Positions 44,966 to 53,756 of a stretch of 64,000 bases of DNA are shown here, one piece after another. This DNA comes from DSYU01 sp963827605 (GTDB lineage Bacteria > Chloroflexota > Anaerolineae > Anaerolineales > Anaerolineaceae). Both the position numbers and the translations under genes were made by a program. The stretch is taken from contig CAWHBK010000001.1 in assembly GCA_963827605.1 (NCBI GenBank), positions 1,054,001 through 1,118,000 on the forward strand, written 5' to 3'. Position 1 is the first letter of the stretch; the number at the start of each line of letters is the position of its first letter. Below the pieces are notes generated by a model. The model made no database searches, was not told the origin of the DNA, and worked only from the letters and a program-made list of their open reading frames with translations.

Positions 44966-45901
44966 ATGGACATGAATATCGCTGTTGACATCGGTGGGAC
45001 ACAGATCCGCGTGGCCGTATATCCGAAGGGAGAACATCGCCCCGTCGCTCAGAAGCGCATTCCAACGCAGGCCAAAGGGGAAACCGCGCTGGAACGCCTG
45101 ATCGGCTTAATCAAGGAAATTTGGCCGGCTGAGGGACATGTATGCGCGATTGGCGTGGCGGCTCCGGGTTGGATCAACCCCCAGCTGGGCGTCATGGTTG
45201 TGGCTCCCAATATACCGGGGTGGGAAGGGCTCCCCCTGGCCGGCATCCTGCGGGATAATTTCGATGTGCCGGTCAGGCTCGGCAACGATGCCAACCTGGC
45301 CGCCTTGGGCGAGTGGCGCTACGGCGCCGGTCAGGGGCACCACGATCTGCTCTACCTGACCATCAGCACCGGGATCGGCGGGGGTGTCATTTGCAGCGAC
45401 CGCCTGTTATTAGGTGTCAATGGCATGGCGGCTGAACTGGGGCATATCACCATCCTGCCCGAAGGTCCAATGTGCAGCTGCGGGCGGCGCGGTCACCTGG
45501 AAGCGTTTGCTTCCGGAACGGCCATTGCCCGTTACGTAGCGGAGCAGCTGGCACTGGGTATTCCATCAGAATTGGCAGAGTACAAAACCCCCACTGGGCG
45601 CGACATCAGCCTGGCCGCCAGTCACGGCGACCCGCTGGCGCAGGAAGCGCTGGGTAGAGCCGGTACGTACATTGGTCAGGCGCTGGCTAATTTTGTCACC
45701 ATCTTCAACCCTTCCATTATTATATTGGGAGGCGGGGTCTCGCGCAGCGGTCCATTTTTGCTCGAGCCATTGCGCGGAGCTCTGGCCCAGTGGGTGCTCT
45801 CACCTGAGTACCTGAACGGGTTGGTGATTACCACCGCCGCACTAGGGGACGATGCTGGCTTGCTCGGCGCCCTGGTGTTGGCCGAAACCGCTGACACCTA
45901 A
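44966..45901 (+). CDS. ROK-family sugar kinase, glucokinase-like
   Basis: A 311-residue ASKHA kinase. Phosphate motif AVDIGGTQIRVAV, GVAAPGWINP, LGNDANLAALGEWRYGAG (catalytic Asp in NDAN), STGIGGGVI, and a zinc motif MCSCGRRGHLEAFASG. In most ROK proteins the latter reads CxCGxxGCxE; here the third Cys is His. Glucose is the likeliest substrate, but mannose or other hexoses are possible. ATG 44966 is six bases before a second in-frame ATG (44972); the short distance to the -10 box argues for a leaderless start. A terminator follows at once. Confidence 0.87.
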   Translation: MDMNIAVDIGGTQIRVAVYPKGEHRPVAQKRIPTQAKGETALERLIGLIKEIWPAEGHVCAIGVAAPGWINPQLGVMVVAPNIPGWEGLPLAGILRDNFDVPVRLGNDANLAALGEWRYGAGQGHHDLLYLTISTGIGGGVICSDRLLLGVNGMAAELGHITILPEGPMCSCGRRGHLEAFASGTAIARYVAEQLALGIPSELAEYKTPTGRDISLAASHGDPLAQEALGRAGTYIGQALANFVTIFNPSIIILGGGVSRSGPFLLEPLRGALAQWVLSPEYLNGLVITTAALGDDAGLLGALVLAETADT

Positions 45902-45918
45902 GACCATCTGGTCCATAG

Positions 45919-45955
45919 CTGTTCCCGTGTCACCTGGCCGGGAACAGTTTATTTA
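45919..45955 (+). terminator. Terminator of the ROK kinase gene
   Basis: Stem CTGTTCCCG (45919-45927) / CGGGAACAG (45939-45947) followed by TTTATTTA. Confidence 0.85.
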
Positions 45956-45996
45956 TCGTACTCTATCCATTCAATCAACCGAAGGGGACGAAAAAC

Positions 45997-46137
45997 ATGA
46001 AAGTCAAACAAGTAACCGCCGACCGCATGCGTTGGGATGATCCTGAAAATTGGGTCTGTTCCGTTCTCCTCAAGCAAAGCGTAGATCCAAAACGCGATTT
46101 TACGCTGCCTCTGTTGTTACCAATTGCCTTTTTCTAG
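45997..46137 (+). CDS. Possible 46-residue small protein before the aminotransferase
   Basis: An ATG at 45997 has AAGGGGA about 10 bases before and opens a 46-codon frame (MKVKQVTADRMRWDDPENW onward, ending LLLPIAFF) that stops 15 bases before the aminotransferase ATG. The good ribosome site and tight spacing favour a real small protein or a translated leader peptide. I recognise no family, and with its hydrophobic C-terminus it could be a membrane-associated peptide or the remnant of a longer gene. Confidence 0.4.
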   Translation: MKVKQVTADRMRWDDPENWVCSVLLKQSVDPKRDFTLPLLLPIAFF

Positions 46138-46152
46138 TTTCAGGAGTTTCGT

Positions 46153-47472
46153 ATGCGCACCTTAAATGTTCCAGGACCGAAAGCCAAAAGCCTGATCGCG
46201 CGAGACCAGGCGGTTATTTCACCTTCTTACCCACGCGGGTATCCATTTGTTATGGATCACGGCCGGGGTTGTGAGGTCTGGGATGTGGATGGCAATCGTT
46301 TCCTGGATTTTGCCGCTGGAATTGCAGTCACGTCCACTGGCCACAGCCACCCAAAAGTGGTGAAAGCCATCCAGGACCAGGTTGAAAAGTTCATTCATAT
46401 ATCATCCGATTTTTATCACGAGAGTTGGATAAAACTGGGCGAAGAATTGGATCGCATCGCGCCATTCAGCGAACCAGCTGTCAGTTTTATGACCAATTCG
46501 GGTACGGAAAGCGTTGAAGCCGCCATCAAGCTGGCCCGTTACCATTCCGGCCGGACGGAGTTTATCGGCTTCTTAGGCGGTTTCCACGGCCGTACCATGG
46601 GCGCAGTTACCTTCACGGCCAGCAAACCGCACTACCACAAAGGCTTTTTCCCGCTCATGAGCGGTGTTGTTCATGCGCCATACCCCAACCCTTACCACCC
46701 CATCCTTGCCGGCCTGCCGGGCGAAGATTACGGAGAAACCGTAGTCCATTACATCGAAGAGGAAATTTTGGGCAAAATTCTGCCCGCGGAAGATATAGCC
46801 GGCATTTTGGTGGAACCGATCCAGGGCGAAGGCGGCTACGTTGTGCCTACGCCGGGGTTTTTCCCTGCCTTGCGCAAGGTCTGCGACAAGCACGGCATTC
46901 TGCTAATCGCCGATGAAGTTCAATCCGGCATGGGCCGCACAGGCAAATGGTGGGCCATTGAAAATTTTGGCGTTGAACCGGATATTATCTGCGCCGCCAA
47001 AGGGATTGCTTCGGGCGTACCCCTGGGCGCCATGATCGCCCGCAAAAGTATTATGGATTGGCCGAGAGGATCGCATGGCAACACGTATGGCGGTAACCCC
47101 CTTGCCTGCGTTGCCGGCCTGGCCACCATCGATCTGTTGGAAAATCAATACATGCAAAATGCGACCGAAGTCGGCGAATATACCCACGACGCTCTGGACG
47201 AGCTCGCTGCCTGCCATCCCAGCATCGGACAGGTGCGCGGGATTGGCCTGATGCTGGGCGTGGAATTCGTCAAGAATAAAAACCCGCGCTACCCCGCCGA
47301 AAAATTACGCGACCGGGTGGTCGATTTATCCTTTGAACGCGGCATGCTGCTGCTCGGCTGCGGGAAGAGCACCATCCGCTTCTCGCCGCCCTTGTGCATT
47401 ACGAAGGAAGAGATCGACGAAGGCCTGTTGATTTTTGAAGACGCGCTCACCATCGCCGAAAAAGAGCAGTAG
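46153..47472 (+). CDS. Class III PLP aminotransferase (GabT/ArgD-like)
   Basis: A PLP-dependent aminotransferase of 439 residues. Seen: VWDVDGNRFLDFAAGIAV, SFMTNSGTESVEAAIKLAR (phosphate grip), FHGRTMGAV, VEPIQGEGGYVVPTPGFF, ADEVQSGMGRTGKWWA and the PLP lysine in IICAAKGIASGVPLGAM. Length fits 4-aminobutyrate and ornithine-type enzymes, and close relatives include archaeal-type ornithine aminotransferases and racemases, so the amino donor stays open. It follows a possible small gene by 15 bases and precedes a ROK-type gene by 19 bases; the three may be one transcript. Confidence 0.88.
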   Translation: MRTLNVPGPKAKSLIARDQAVISPSYPRGYPFVMDHGRGCEVWDVDGNRFLDFAAGIAVTSTGHSHPKVVKAIQDQVEKFIHISSDFYHESWIKLGEELDRIAPFSEPAVSFMTNSGTESVEAAIKLARYHSGRTEFIGFLGGFHGRTMGAVTFTASKPHYHKGFFPLMSGVVHAPYPNPYHPILAGLPGEDYGETVVHYIEEEILGKILPAEDIAGILVEPIQGEGGYVVPTPGFFPALRKVCDKHGILLIADEVQSGMGRTGKWWAIENFGVEPDIICAAKGIASGVPLGAMIARKSIMDWPRGSHGNTYGGNPLACVAGLATIDLLENQYMQNATEVGEYTHDALDELAACHPSIGQVRGIGLMLGVEFVKNKNPRYPAEKLRDRVVDLSFERGMLLLGCGKSTIRFSPPLCITKEEIDEGLLIFEDALTIAEKEQ

Positions 47473-47491
47473 CCCGACCGGGAGATTGGAC

Positions 47492-48883
47492 ATGCAGGAT
47501 TTCAAACTGGTAAAGCCGGAATTTGTGCCCCCGCTGGAGCCGGAATTTCGCCCGGCCGTTCTGGCAAACCGTGCCTTTCAACAGGCGGTCGGGGATGCCG
47601 GCGTCCCCCTGGTGATTGGTCTGGAACGGGAGAACGGCAACCTGTCCCGCTTTACCACCACCGTTTTTGCCCAGGATGACCCGCGCGCAGAAGCAAATTT
47701 TCCCTACGTAGAACGCCTGCTAAAGTTTTTATTGTGGCAGCGCGGCGGTCACCGGGTATATGTCGGCGGGCCGCGGAGTATCGCCAGCAATCTGCGGGCG
47801 TGTTACAGCCCGGATGGACCGCGCGAGTTCGACTTTCACTTTATCGGTGAGCAGGTATATGAAAGTACCCTGACCTTTATAGCCTGCGATCCATCCGCTG
47901 TCCCCCCGGCGCGTGAGGCGGGCAAATCGCTCGGCCGCCATCTGGATGGGTACCGCATTGGTTTCGACCTGGGCGCCTCCGACCGAAAGGTCAGCGCCGT
48001 GGTGGATGGCGAGGCAATCTTCAGCGAAGAAGTGATCTGGGAGCCGCGCAAACATGCCAACCCCGAATACCACTACCAGGAGATCCTCCGCGCGCTGAAA
48101 ACAGCCGCCGCCAAAATGCCGCGGGTGGACGCCATTGGAGGCAGCTCCGCCGGGATCATCATCGATAACCGTCCAATGGTGGCTTCTCTTTTCCGCAGCA
48201 TCCCCAGCGAGCGTTACCACGAGATAAAAAACCTGTTCGTACGCATCCGCGATGAAATGAACGTCCCCCTCGAGGTAATCAATGACGGCGATGTGACCGC
48301 CCTGGCTGGCTCCATGTCGCTGGAAGATAATGCCGTTCTGGGCATCGCGCTGGGCTCCAGCCAGGCGGCCGGTTATGTCGATCCGCAAGGGAAGGTGCTG
48401 GGCTGGCTAAATGAGCTCGCCTTCGCCCCGGTAGATTACAACCCGACCGCCCCGCAGGATGAATGGTCGCGCGACGCGGGCGTCGGCTCGCAGTACTTCT
48501 CGCAGCAGTGCGTCTTCCGCCTGGCCCCGCGAGCCGGGATCCAGATTCCAGAGGATATCCCAGACGCCGAGAAGCTAAAATTTGTTCAGGAGAAACTGGA
48601 AGCCGGCCACGCCGGGGCGCTTAAAATCTGGCAGAGTATGGGCATTTACCTGGGCTACGGCCTGGCTCATTATGCCGATTTCTATGATATCAAGCACGTG
48701 CTGATTTTGGGCCGCTGCACATCTGGCAGCGGCGGCGACTTGATCCTGGAGGGAGCCAACCAGGTTTTGCAGGCTACCTTCCCCGATCTGGCCGCCCGTA
48801 TTCATATCCAGCTACCAGACGAGCGCAGCCGGCGCGTAGGACAGTCGATTGCCGCCGCCAGCCTGCCCGCCATCCACCATTAA
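47492..48883 (+). CDS. ROK-type ASKHA protein, function unknown
   Basis: A 463-residue protein with an ASKHA ATPase core: phosphate motif GFDLGASDRKVSAV, INDGDVTALAGSM, ALGSSQAAGYV and a final GGDLILEGANQVL. The first 150 residues (with GLERENGNLSRFTTTVF) are extra to ordinary ROK kinases and are not recognised. The start is ATG 47492 with CGGGAGA before it; a frame reaching 47435 lies inside the aminotransferase gene. It may phosphorylate a sugar or a sugar-like compound, but the pathway is not visible. It follows the aminotransferase by 19 bases and the histidine kinase starts 3 bases after its stop. Confidence 0.72.
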   Translation: MQDFKLVKPEFVPPLEPEFRPAVLANRAFQQAVGDAGVPLVIGLERENGNLSRFTTTVFAQDDPRAEANFPYVERLLKFLLWQRGGHRVYVGGPRSIASNLRACYSPDGPREFDFHFIGEQVYESTLTFIACDPSAVPPAREAGKSLGRHLDGYRIGFDLGASDRKVSAVVDGEAIFSEEVIWEPRKHANPEYHYQEILRALKTAAAKMPRVDAIGGSSAGIIIDNRPMVASLFRSIPSERYHEIKNLFVRIRDEMNVPLEVINDGDVTALAGSMSLEDNAVLGIALGSSQAAGYVDPQGKVLGWLNELAFAPVDYNPTAPQDEWSRDAGVGSQYFSQQCVFRLAPRAGIQIPEDIPDAEKLKFVQEKLEAGHAGALKIWQSMGIYLGYGLAHYADFYDIKHVLILGRCTSGSGGDLILEGANQVLQATFPDLAARIHIQLPDERSRRVGQSIAAASLPAIHH

Positions 48884-48885
48884 TC

Positions 48886-50444
48886 ATGCTGCCCGATTTC
48901 CGCATCCGCCAACGCGATTACCTGCTCGAAATTGCCCGCGCGCTTACCCAGGAACTCGACCTGGATAAGCTGCTCGGGCGCATTCTCAAGATTGCAGTGG
49001 AAATGCTGGCAGGCCAGGCCGGGTTGATCGCGCTGCGCTCGGACCTTGGCGGCTGGCAGATCGCGGTTTCGTATGGCATGCCCGCCGCTTTTCTCAAGGT
49101 CATCGAATCGTTCCTGGCGGAAGTACCCGATCACGAAGACCCGCAGCACTTTGAGATCCCTGAGATCAACCGGCTGCTGAATGAACTGACCTACGCCGCC
49201 AGCCTGGGCCTGCTGACCGGGGTTGGGCTGCCGCTGATCGCCCGCCAGCGCGTGGTTGGGCGTGCTGTTCATCTTCCGCGGCTATGCCGGAGTATTCTCT
49301 TCAAACGACTATGCGCTGCTGAGCAGTTTCGCCAACCAGGCGGCCATTGCCGTACAGAATGCCCAGCTGTATACCCAGGTAAACCAGGAAAAAGTCCGTC
49401 TGAACACGTTGCTCGATTCGCTAGCCGATGGCATCCTGATCCTCAACTCGCAAAACCGGATCGAACGCAGCAACCCGGCCTTCGCCCGAATGGTGAACCT
49501 GCCCTCCGAACAGATCCAGGGCAAACTCCACGAACAGGTCATCCAATGGGTTCACCAGCCCCAGGGCCTCACCCTGGAACAGGCCGAAGCGGGCGGCTGG
49601 CCGCTCACCCCCCATGCCCATCTGTATGTAGAAGGTGACTTGAAGCGCACAGATGGGGAACCGCCCCTGCCGGTCGGCATTACCTATACCCCATTAATCT
49701 CACCCGAAGGCGGCCTGCTCAACATCATCACCACGGTGCGCGATATCACCCGCTTCCGGCAGGCCGAGGAGATCAAAAGCACCTTTGTATCGATCGTCAG
49801 CCATGAGCTAAAAACCCCCGTGGCGCTCGATCAAGGGCTACGTCAGCACCTTACGCCGCGAAGATGCCCAATTGGGACCCGCATATCGTCCAGGACAGCC
49901 TGGCCGTAATCGAAGAGGAAGCCGACCGGCTGGCCGGTATGATCGAGAACCTGCTGGATGCCACGCGCCTGCAAGCAGGCGGGTTGAACATCAAACGGTC
50001 GGATGTCTCCATTCCCGATCTGGCCAAACGCCTGGCCACGCGAATGCAAATTCAAACCACGCAGCACCAGATCATCGTCGATTTTCCGCCGGATTTTCCG
50101 GTGATCCTGGCCGATGAAACCCGCCTGGAACAGGTGCTTTCCAACCTGATTGGCAACGCGATCAAATACGCTCCCGGCGGAGAAATTCGCGTCAGCGGAC
50201 AGGTCCGCCAGGACAGCGTAATCGTCTGCGTCAGCGACCAGGGCCCGGGGATTGCCCCAGAAGATATCCCCCACATCTTCGACCGGTTCTACCGCGCGCC
50301 GGATATGGCGCGCCAGACCAAAGGCGCCGGTCTGGGGCTGTACCTGGCCAAAGCGATCATCGAAGCGCACGAGGGGCGCATCTGGGTCGATACCGCCCCA
50401 GGCAAGGGAGTGCGTTTTGCTTCTCGCTGCCGATCCAAACCTGA
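48886..50444 (+). CDS. Soluble sensor histidine kinase, GAF-PAS type (three frame breaks)
   Basis: A two-component sensor without membrane spans. Order: GAF domain (1-150, LDLDKLLGRILKIAVEML), PAS domain (about 160-290, LDSLADGILILNSQNRIE), dimerisation box FVSIVSHELKTPVA with the phosphorylated His, and an ATPase domain with LSNLIGNAIKYAPGG (N box), VSDQGPGIAPED (G1) and AGLGLYLAKAIIEAHEG (G2). Frame breaks at about 49256 (before LFIFRGYAG), about 49828 and 49860 (around IKGYVSTLRREDAQ), and in TTTT at 50415-50418; the last repair gives a FSLPIQT end with the stop at 50442-50444. No response regulator gene is adjacent. Confidence 0.88.
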
Positions 50445-50476
50445 GATCAACCTCAGTGAATAACCCCATGTCGAGA

Positions 50477-50485
50477 TGGTATAAT
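50477..50485 (+). promoter_or_regulatory. Extended -10 promoter of the CpXC gene
   Basis: TGGTATAAT (TGn-TATAAT) lies 35 bases before ATG 50521; GAGG precedes the start. Confidence 0.5.
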
Positions 50486-50520
50486 CCTCTCGTTATTTTT
50501 GTTGATTGTGAGGATAATTT

Positions 50521-51883
50521 ATGGCAAAAGTACAGATGTCTTGCCCGCGCTGCCGCCAGCCGCTCGTCGCCGAAGTAGAACAGTTATTTGATGTTGGAAC
50601 CGACCCGGAAGCCAAGCAGCGCTTTCTGTCCGGAAATATTAACATGGCCAACTGCCCAAACTGCGGTTATCAAGGCCCTTTGAGCACCCCCATTGTTTAT
50701 CACGACCCAGACAAAGAACTGCTTCTGACCTACTTCCCGCCCGAATTAGGCCTGCCGGTAAATGAGCAGGAGCGCCTGATCGGTCCCTTGATCACCCAGG
50801 CGGTGAATCGCCTTCCGGCAGAGAAACGCAAGGCCTATCTGTTTCGCCCGCAAACCATGCTCACCCAGCAGTTGATGATCGAGAAAGTGCTGGAAGGCGA
50901 AGGCATCACCCGCGAAATGATGGAAGCCTCCCAGCAGCGTCTGAACTTGCTCCAGCGCCTGATGAGCGCCTCTTCCGCCGATGTGCGCCAGGAAATCGTC
51001 CAACAGGAAATCCAGCTGGTTGACGAGCGCTTTTTTGAAATCCTCGGCCGGCTGATCGAAGCTTCGATGGCGCAGGGCGATCAAAACTCAGCGCGCGCGC
51101 TGGCCACCCTCCAGCAAGAAATCCTGCCCATGACCGATGTCGGCAAAAAGCTCCAGGCGCAGCAGGCAGACGTTCAGGCCGCGGTGGAGATCGCTGCAAA
51201 ACGCCAGCCAGCAGGGCCTGACCCGCGAAAAACTGATCGACATCTGCTAGTCGATGCGCCCAACGAAACCCAGCTGGCTACCCTGGTCAGCATGGCGCGA
51301 ACCGGCCTGGATTACGAATTTTTCCGCCTGTTGACCGAACGCATTGAGAACGCCGCGGATGCCAGACAAAGAAAAACTGACCCAACTGCGCGACCGGTTG
51401 ATGCAAATGACCCAGGAGATTGACCGGCGCATGCAGGAACAGATGGAAAATTCACGCAAACTGCTGAATGAAATCCTCCAGGCGAAAAATATCGAAGAGG
51501 CTGCCGCCGAGGCGCTTCCTCAAATGGATGATTTCTTCACCGAGGTTCTGCGCGATGAGCTGGAAAAAGCGCACCAGTCCGGGGACCTGGATCGTTCCAG
51601 CAAGCTCCAGAATGTGGTCGAGATAATTCAGAAGGCCTCTGCCCCGCCGCCAGAGTTTGCGCTGGCAGAGGAACTGATGGGCGCGGAAAATGAAGCCAGC
51701 CGTCGGGAAATCATGGAAAAACATGCCGACGACATCACGCCCGAGTTCTTACAACTGCTCAGCTCGTTGATGGCCCAGTTGGAACAACAAGGCCAGCAGG
51801 AACTTTCCCAACGCCTGCAAGAAGCATATCGCTCCGCGTTACGCTTCTCGATGCAGGCCAACTTAAGAAATAAGAAATTGTAA
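50521..51883 (+). CDS. CpXC-domain protein with long helical tail (several frame breaks)
   Basis: N-terminal CpXC domain, a zinc-ribbon-like fold: MSCPRCRQPLVAE and NCPNCGYQG (residues 1-70), then a conserved beta section (IVYHDPDKELLLTYFPPELG), and from about residue 110 a long set of helices with many Gln, Glu and Leu that reach the C-terminus. The frame is shifted between about 51195 and 51245 by two breaks that cancel each other: the other frame reads LQNASQQGLTREKLIDI there, far more like its surroundings. Another break at about 51360 moves the gene into the frame of DKEKLTQLRDRLMQMTQEID, which ends at 51883. The whole would be about 450 residues. Function unknown; the family is found in Chloroflexota and other phyla. 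Confidence 0.75.
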
Positions 51884-51909
51884 ATCCCCCGGGAATACCC
51901 ATTTGATAC

Positions 51910-52576
51910 TATCGAGGGGTTATCAAACCGCAGCCCGTGACCGCGCACGGTGATGATGAATTCATGTTCAGTATCCATCATGTTGAGGCGGTCACGCAGG
52001 CGGCGTACTAGAGCATCAAACGCCTGCTCGGAGACCCCAATCGCTTCTTCTTCGCCCCAGATAGTAGTCAATCAGCTCCTGGCGTTCAATCACCTCGCCC
52101 GGCTGTTCATACAGCGCCTGCAGCAGGCGGAACTGCGGCACCGACAGCGGGGGAACCAGCTCTTTCCCGCTCAACCAGACCCGCCGGGAGCGGGTGTCCA
52201 GGTATAACCGGCGGTGCATTTCCCCTTTGTCCGGTAAAGCATCCATTTGCAGCGGCACGGTGGCATCGGAGCTCAAAAATACAAAATGCTGGGTTACCGA
52301 AATCTGCACCAGATCGCCATCGTAAAGGATGGTGGGGTCTTCCAGCCGGACGCCATTGTAGAAGGTCCCGTTCTTACTGCCCAGGTCCTCCAACAATACG
52401 CCTTGTTCGGTGGGTCGAATGCGGGCATGAAAACGAGATACCTGCCGGTCTGAAATGACAATATCACAGGAGGCATCACGCCCTAAAATCATCTCGTGCT
52501 CTACCACCCACCGCTGCCCATTGAGAGGACCGGTTTGTCCAATCAAAACCGGTAATTCAACTCCTGCATGTTCCAT
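51910..52576 (-). CDS. FHA domain / winged-helix regulator, EmbR-like (frame break)
   Basis: An FHA domain (residues about 10-105: MILGRDASCDIVISDRQVSR and LLEDLGSKNGTFYNG) joined to an OmpR-type winged helix (LPPLSVPQFRLLQ region to VSEQAFDALVRRLRDRL and VRGHGLRFDNP). FHA domains bind phospho-threonine, and mycobacterial EmbR, also FHA plus winged helix, is controlled by a Ser/Thr kinase. Here the gene stands back to back with such a kinase. A single-base break near 52066 separates the first helix set from IWGEEEAIGVSEQAFDALV. The true stop is unclear: the open frame continues to 51628 antisense to the CpXC gene; a second small break would end it at about 51910, which I prefer. Confidence 0.78.
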
Positions 52577-52635
52577 GACCCCTCCCTCAGGATATGAATT
52601 ATAGATTAATAAAGAAAAGATGAAGCCAGTTCAGG

Positions 52636-52641
52636 TATAAT
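52636..52641 (+). promoter_or_regulatory. -10 element of the Ser/Thr kinase gene
   Basis: TATAAT 129 bases before the kinase ATG, followed by a second AT-rich TAATAT. No clear -35. The resulting leader of about 120 bases contains the hairpin at 52692-52722. Confidence 0.4.
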
Positions 52642-52691
52642 ATAGCAGAAAATTGCGCTTTTGGTAACCCTGGGTGAGTCCGGGGTAGTTT

Positions 52692-52722
52692 AGCGGTTTC
52701 ACGCCGAGAACATCAAACCGCT
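52692..52722 (+). other. Hairpin in the kinase leader
   Basis: AGCGGTTT (52692-52699) pairs with AAACCGCT (52715-52722) around a 15-base loop. It lies in the leader of the kinase gene, 47 bases before the start codon. Confidence 0.4.
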
Positions 52723-52769
52723 TCAGAAGCAGATTTTGTTTAAAGCACAATGCTAAAGGAAGTCGCGCC

Positions 52770-53756
52770 ATGCCAGTCCCATCGAAAGCTGGGGAAGTCC
52801 TGCGCGGTCGCTACAAGATTCGCCGGATTATTGGTCAGGGCGGTATGGGAAGCATTTACCTGGCCGATGATCTCCGCCTGGAAGGACGCCTGTGCGCCCT
52901 AAAAGAAGTCGAACACGACCGCTCTCTTCCCGTGGATCTTTTGCGCGAAGCCCGCGAGCAATTTTTACGCGAGGCTACTGTCCTCGCGCGCCTGGACCAC
53001 CCCAACCTGCCCAAAGTTTCCGATTTCTTCTCGATTGGCAACCGCGATTACCTGGTGATGGATTTTGTGCCGGGGAAAGATTTGCGCACGCTGATGCTCG
53101 AAGCGCGCAATGCCGGTACGTTTCTGTCCGAGTCGGATGTGCTCAGCTGGAGCGACCAGCTAGCCGATGCGCTGACGTTCCTGCACAGCCAGGATCCACC
53201 TATCCTCCACCGCGATATTAAACCCAGCAACCTGAAGCTTACCCCCAGCGGAATGGTCAAGCTGGTCGATTTTGGCCTGGTCAAGCTGCTTGCGCCCGGT
53301 GAAGTAACCATCACCGTGCTGCAAGGCCAGGGCACCGCTCTGTACACCCCCCTCGAACAGTACGGCGGGGACAGCGGCCATACGGATGTCCGTTCGGATA
53401 TCTATGCGTTTGGCGCCACCCTCTATCACTTGCTCACCAACCAGCCGCCGGCCGATGCCCGTGACCGTTTCCTCGACCCCGCTCGGTTTATCCCTCCCCG
53501 CCAGATCAACATGGGTGTGAGCATGCGCACCGAAAAAGCCATCCTATGGGCCATGGCACTTCACCCGGATGACCGCCCCAATACGGTTGAACTTTTCCGC
53601 GAAAGCCTGTTAGGCAGCTACCAACCCATTATCCGCCCGCTCAGCCGGCCAGGTTCATCCATCTCGCACTATATTTACACCGATCCGGAACGGGTCTTGA
53701 TATTAATCGGCGCCGGGCTGGCAGTCCTCAGCTTGATTGCGACTTTGGCCCCGTAG
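52770..53756 (+). CDS. Membrane-anchored Ser/Thr protein kinase
   Basis: A Hanks-type kinase of 328 residues. Gly loop IGQGGMGSIYLA, Lys in CALKEVEHD, catalytic loop ILHRDIKPSNLKL, DFGLVKLL, activation region GTALYTPLEQYGG and SDIYAFGATLYHLLT. A single hydrophobic span at the C-terminus (VLILIGAGLAVLSLIATLAP) anchors it, with no external sensor domain. It is divergent from an FHA winged-helix gene and likely phosphorylates it; this is inference from known kinase/FHA pairs. The ATG has AAAGGAAG upstream. Its 3' end overlaps the GH3 gene by 29 bases, tail to tail. Confidence 0.93.
   Translation: MPVPSKAGEVLRGRYKIRRIIGQGGMGSIYLADDLRLEGRLCALKEVEHDRSLPVDLLREAREQFLREATVLARLDHPNLPKVSDFFSIGNRDYLVMDFVPGKDLRTLMLEARNAGTFLSESDVLSWSDQLADALTFLHSQDPPILHRDIKPSNLKLTPSGMVKLVDFGLVKLLAPGEVTITVLQGQGTALYTPLEQYGGDSGHTDVRSDIYAFGATLYHLLTNQPPADARDRFLDPARFIPPRQINMGVSMRTEKAILWAMALHPDDRPNTVELFRESLLGSYQPIIRPLSRPGSSISHYIYTDPERVLILIGAGLAVLSLIATLAP

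Noticed and set aside
52681..52735. tRNA-like start (GGGGTAGTTTAGCGGT) before the Ser/Thr kinase gene
   Set aside because: No T-loop (GTTCGA-type) sequence, no matching acceptor stem and no anticodon arm of the right size follow; the inverted repeat there is a simple hairpin.
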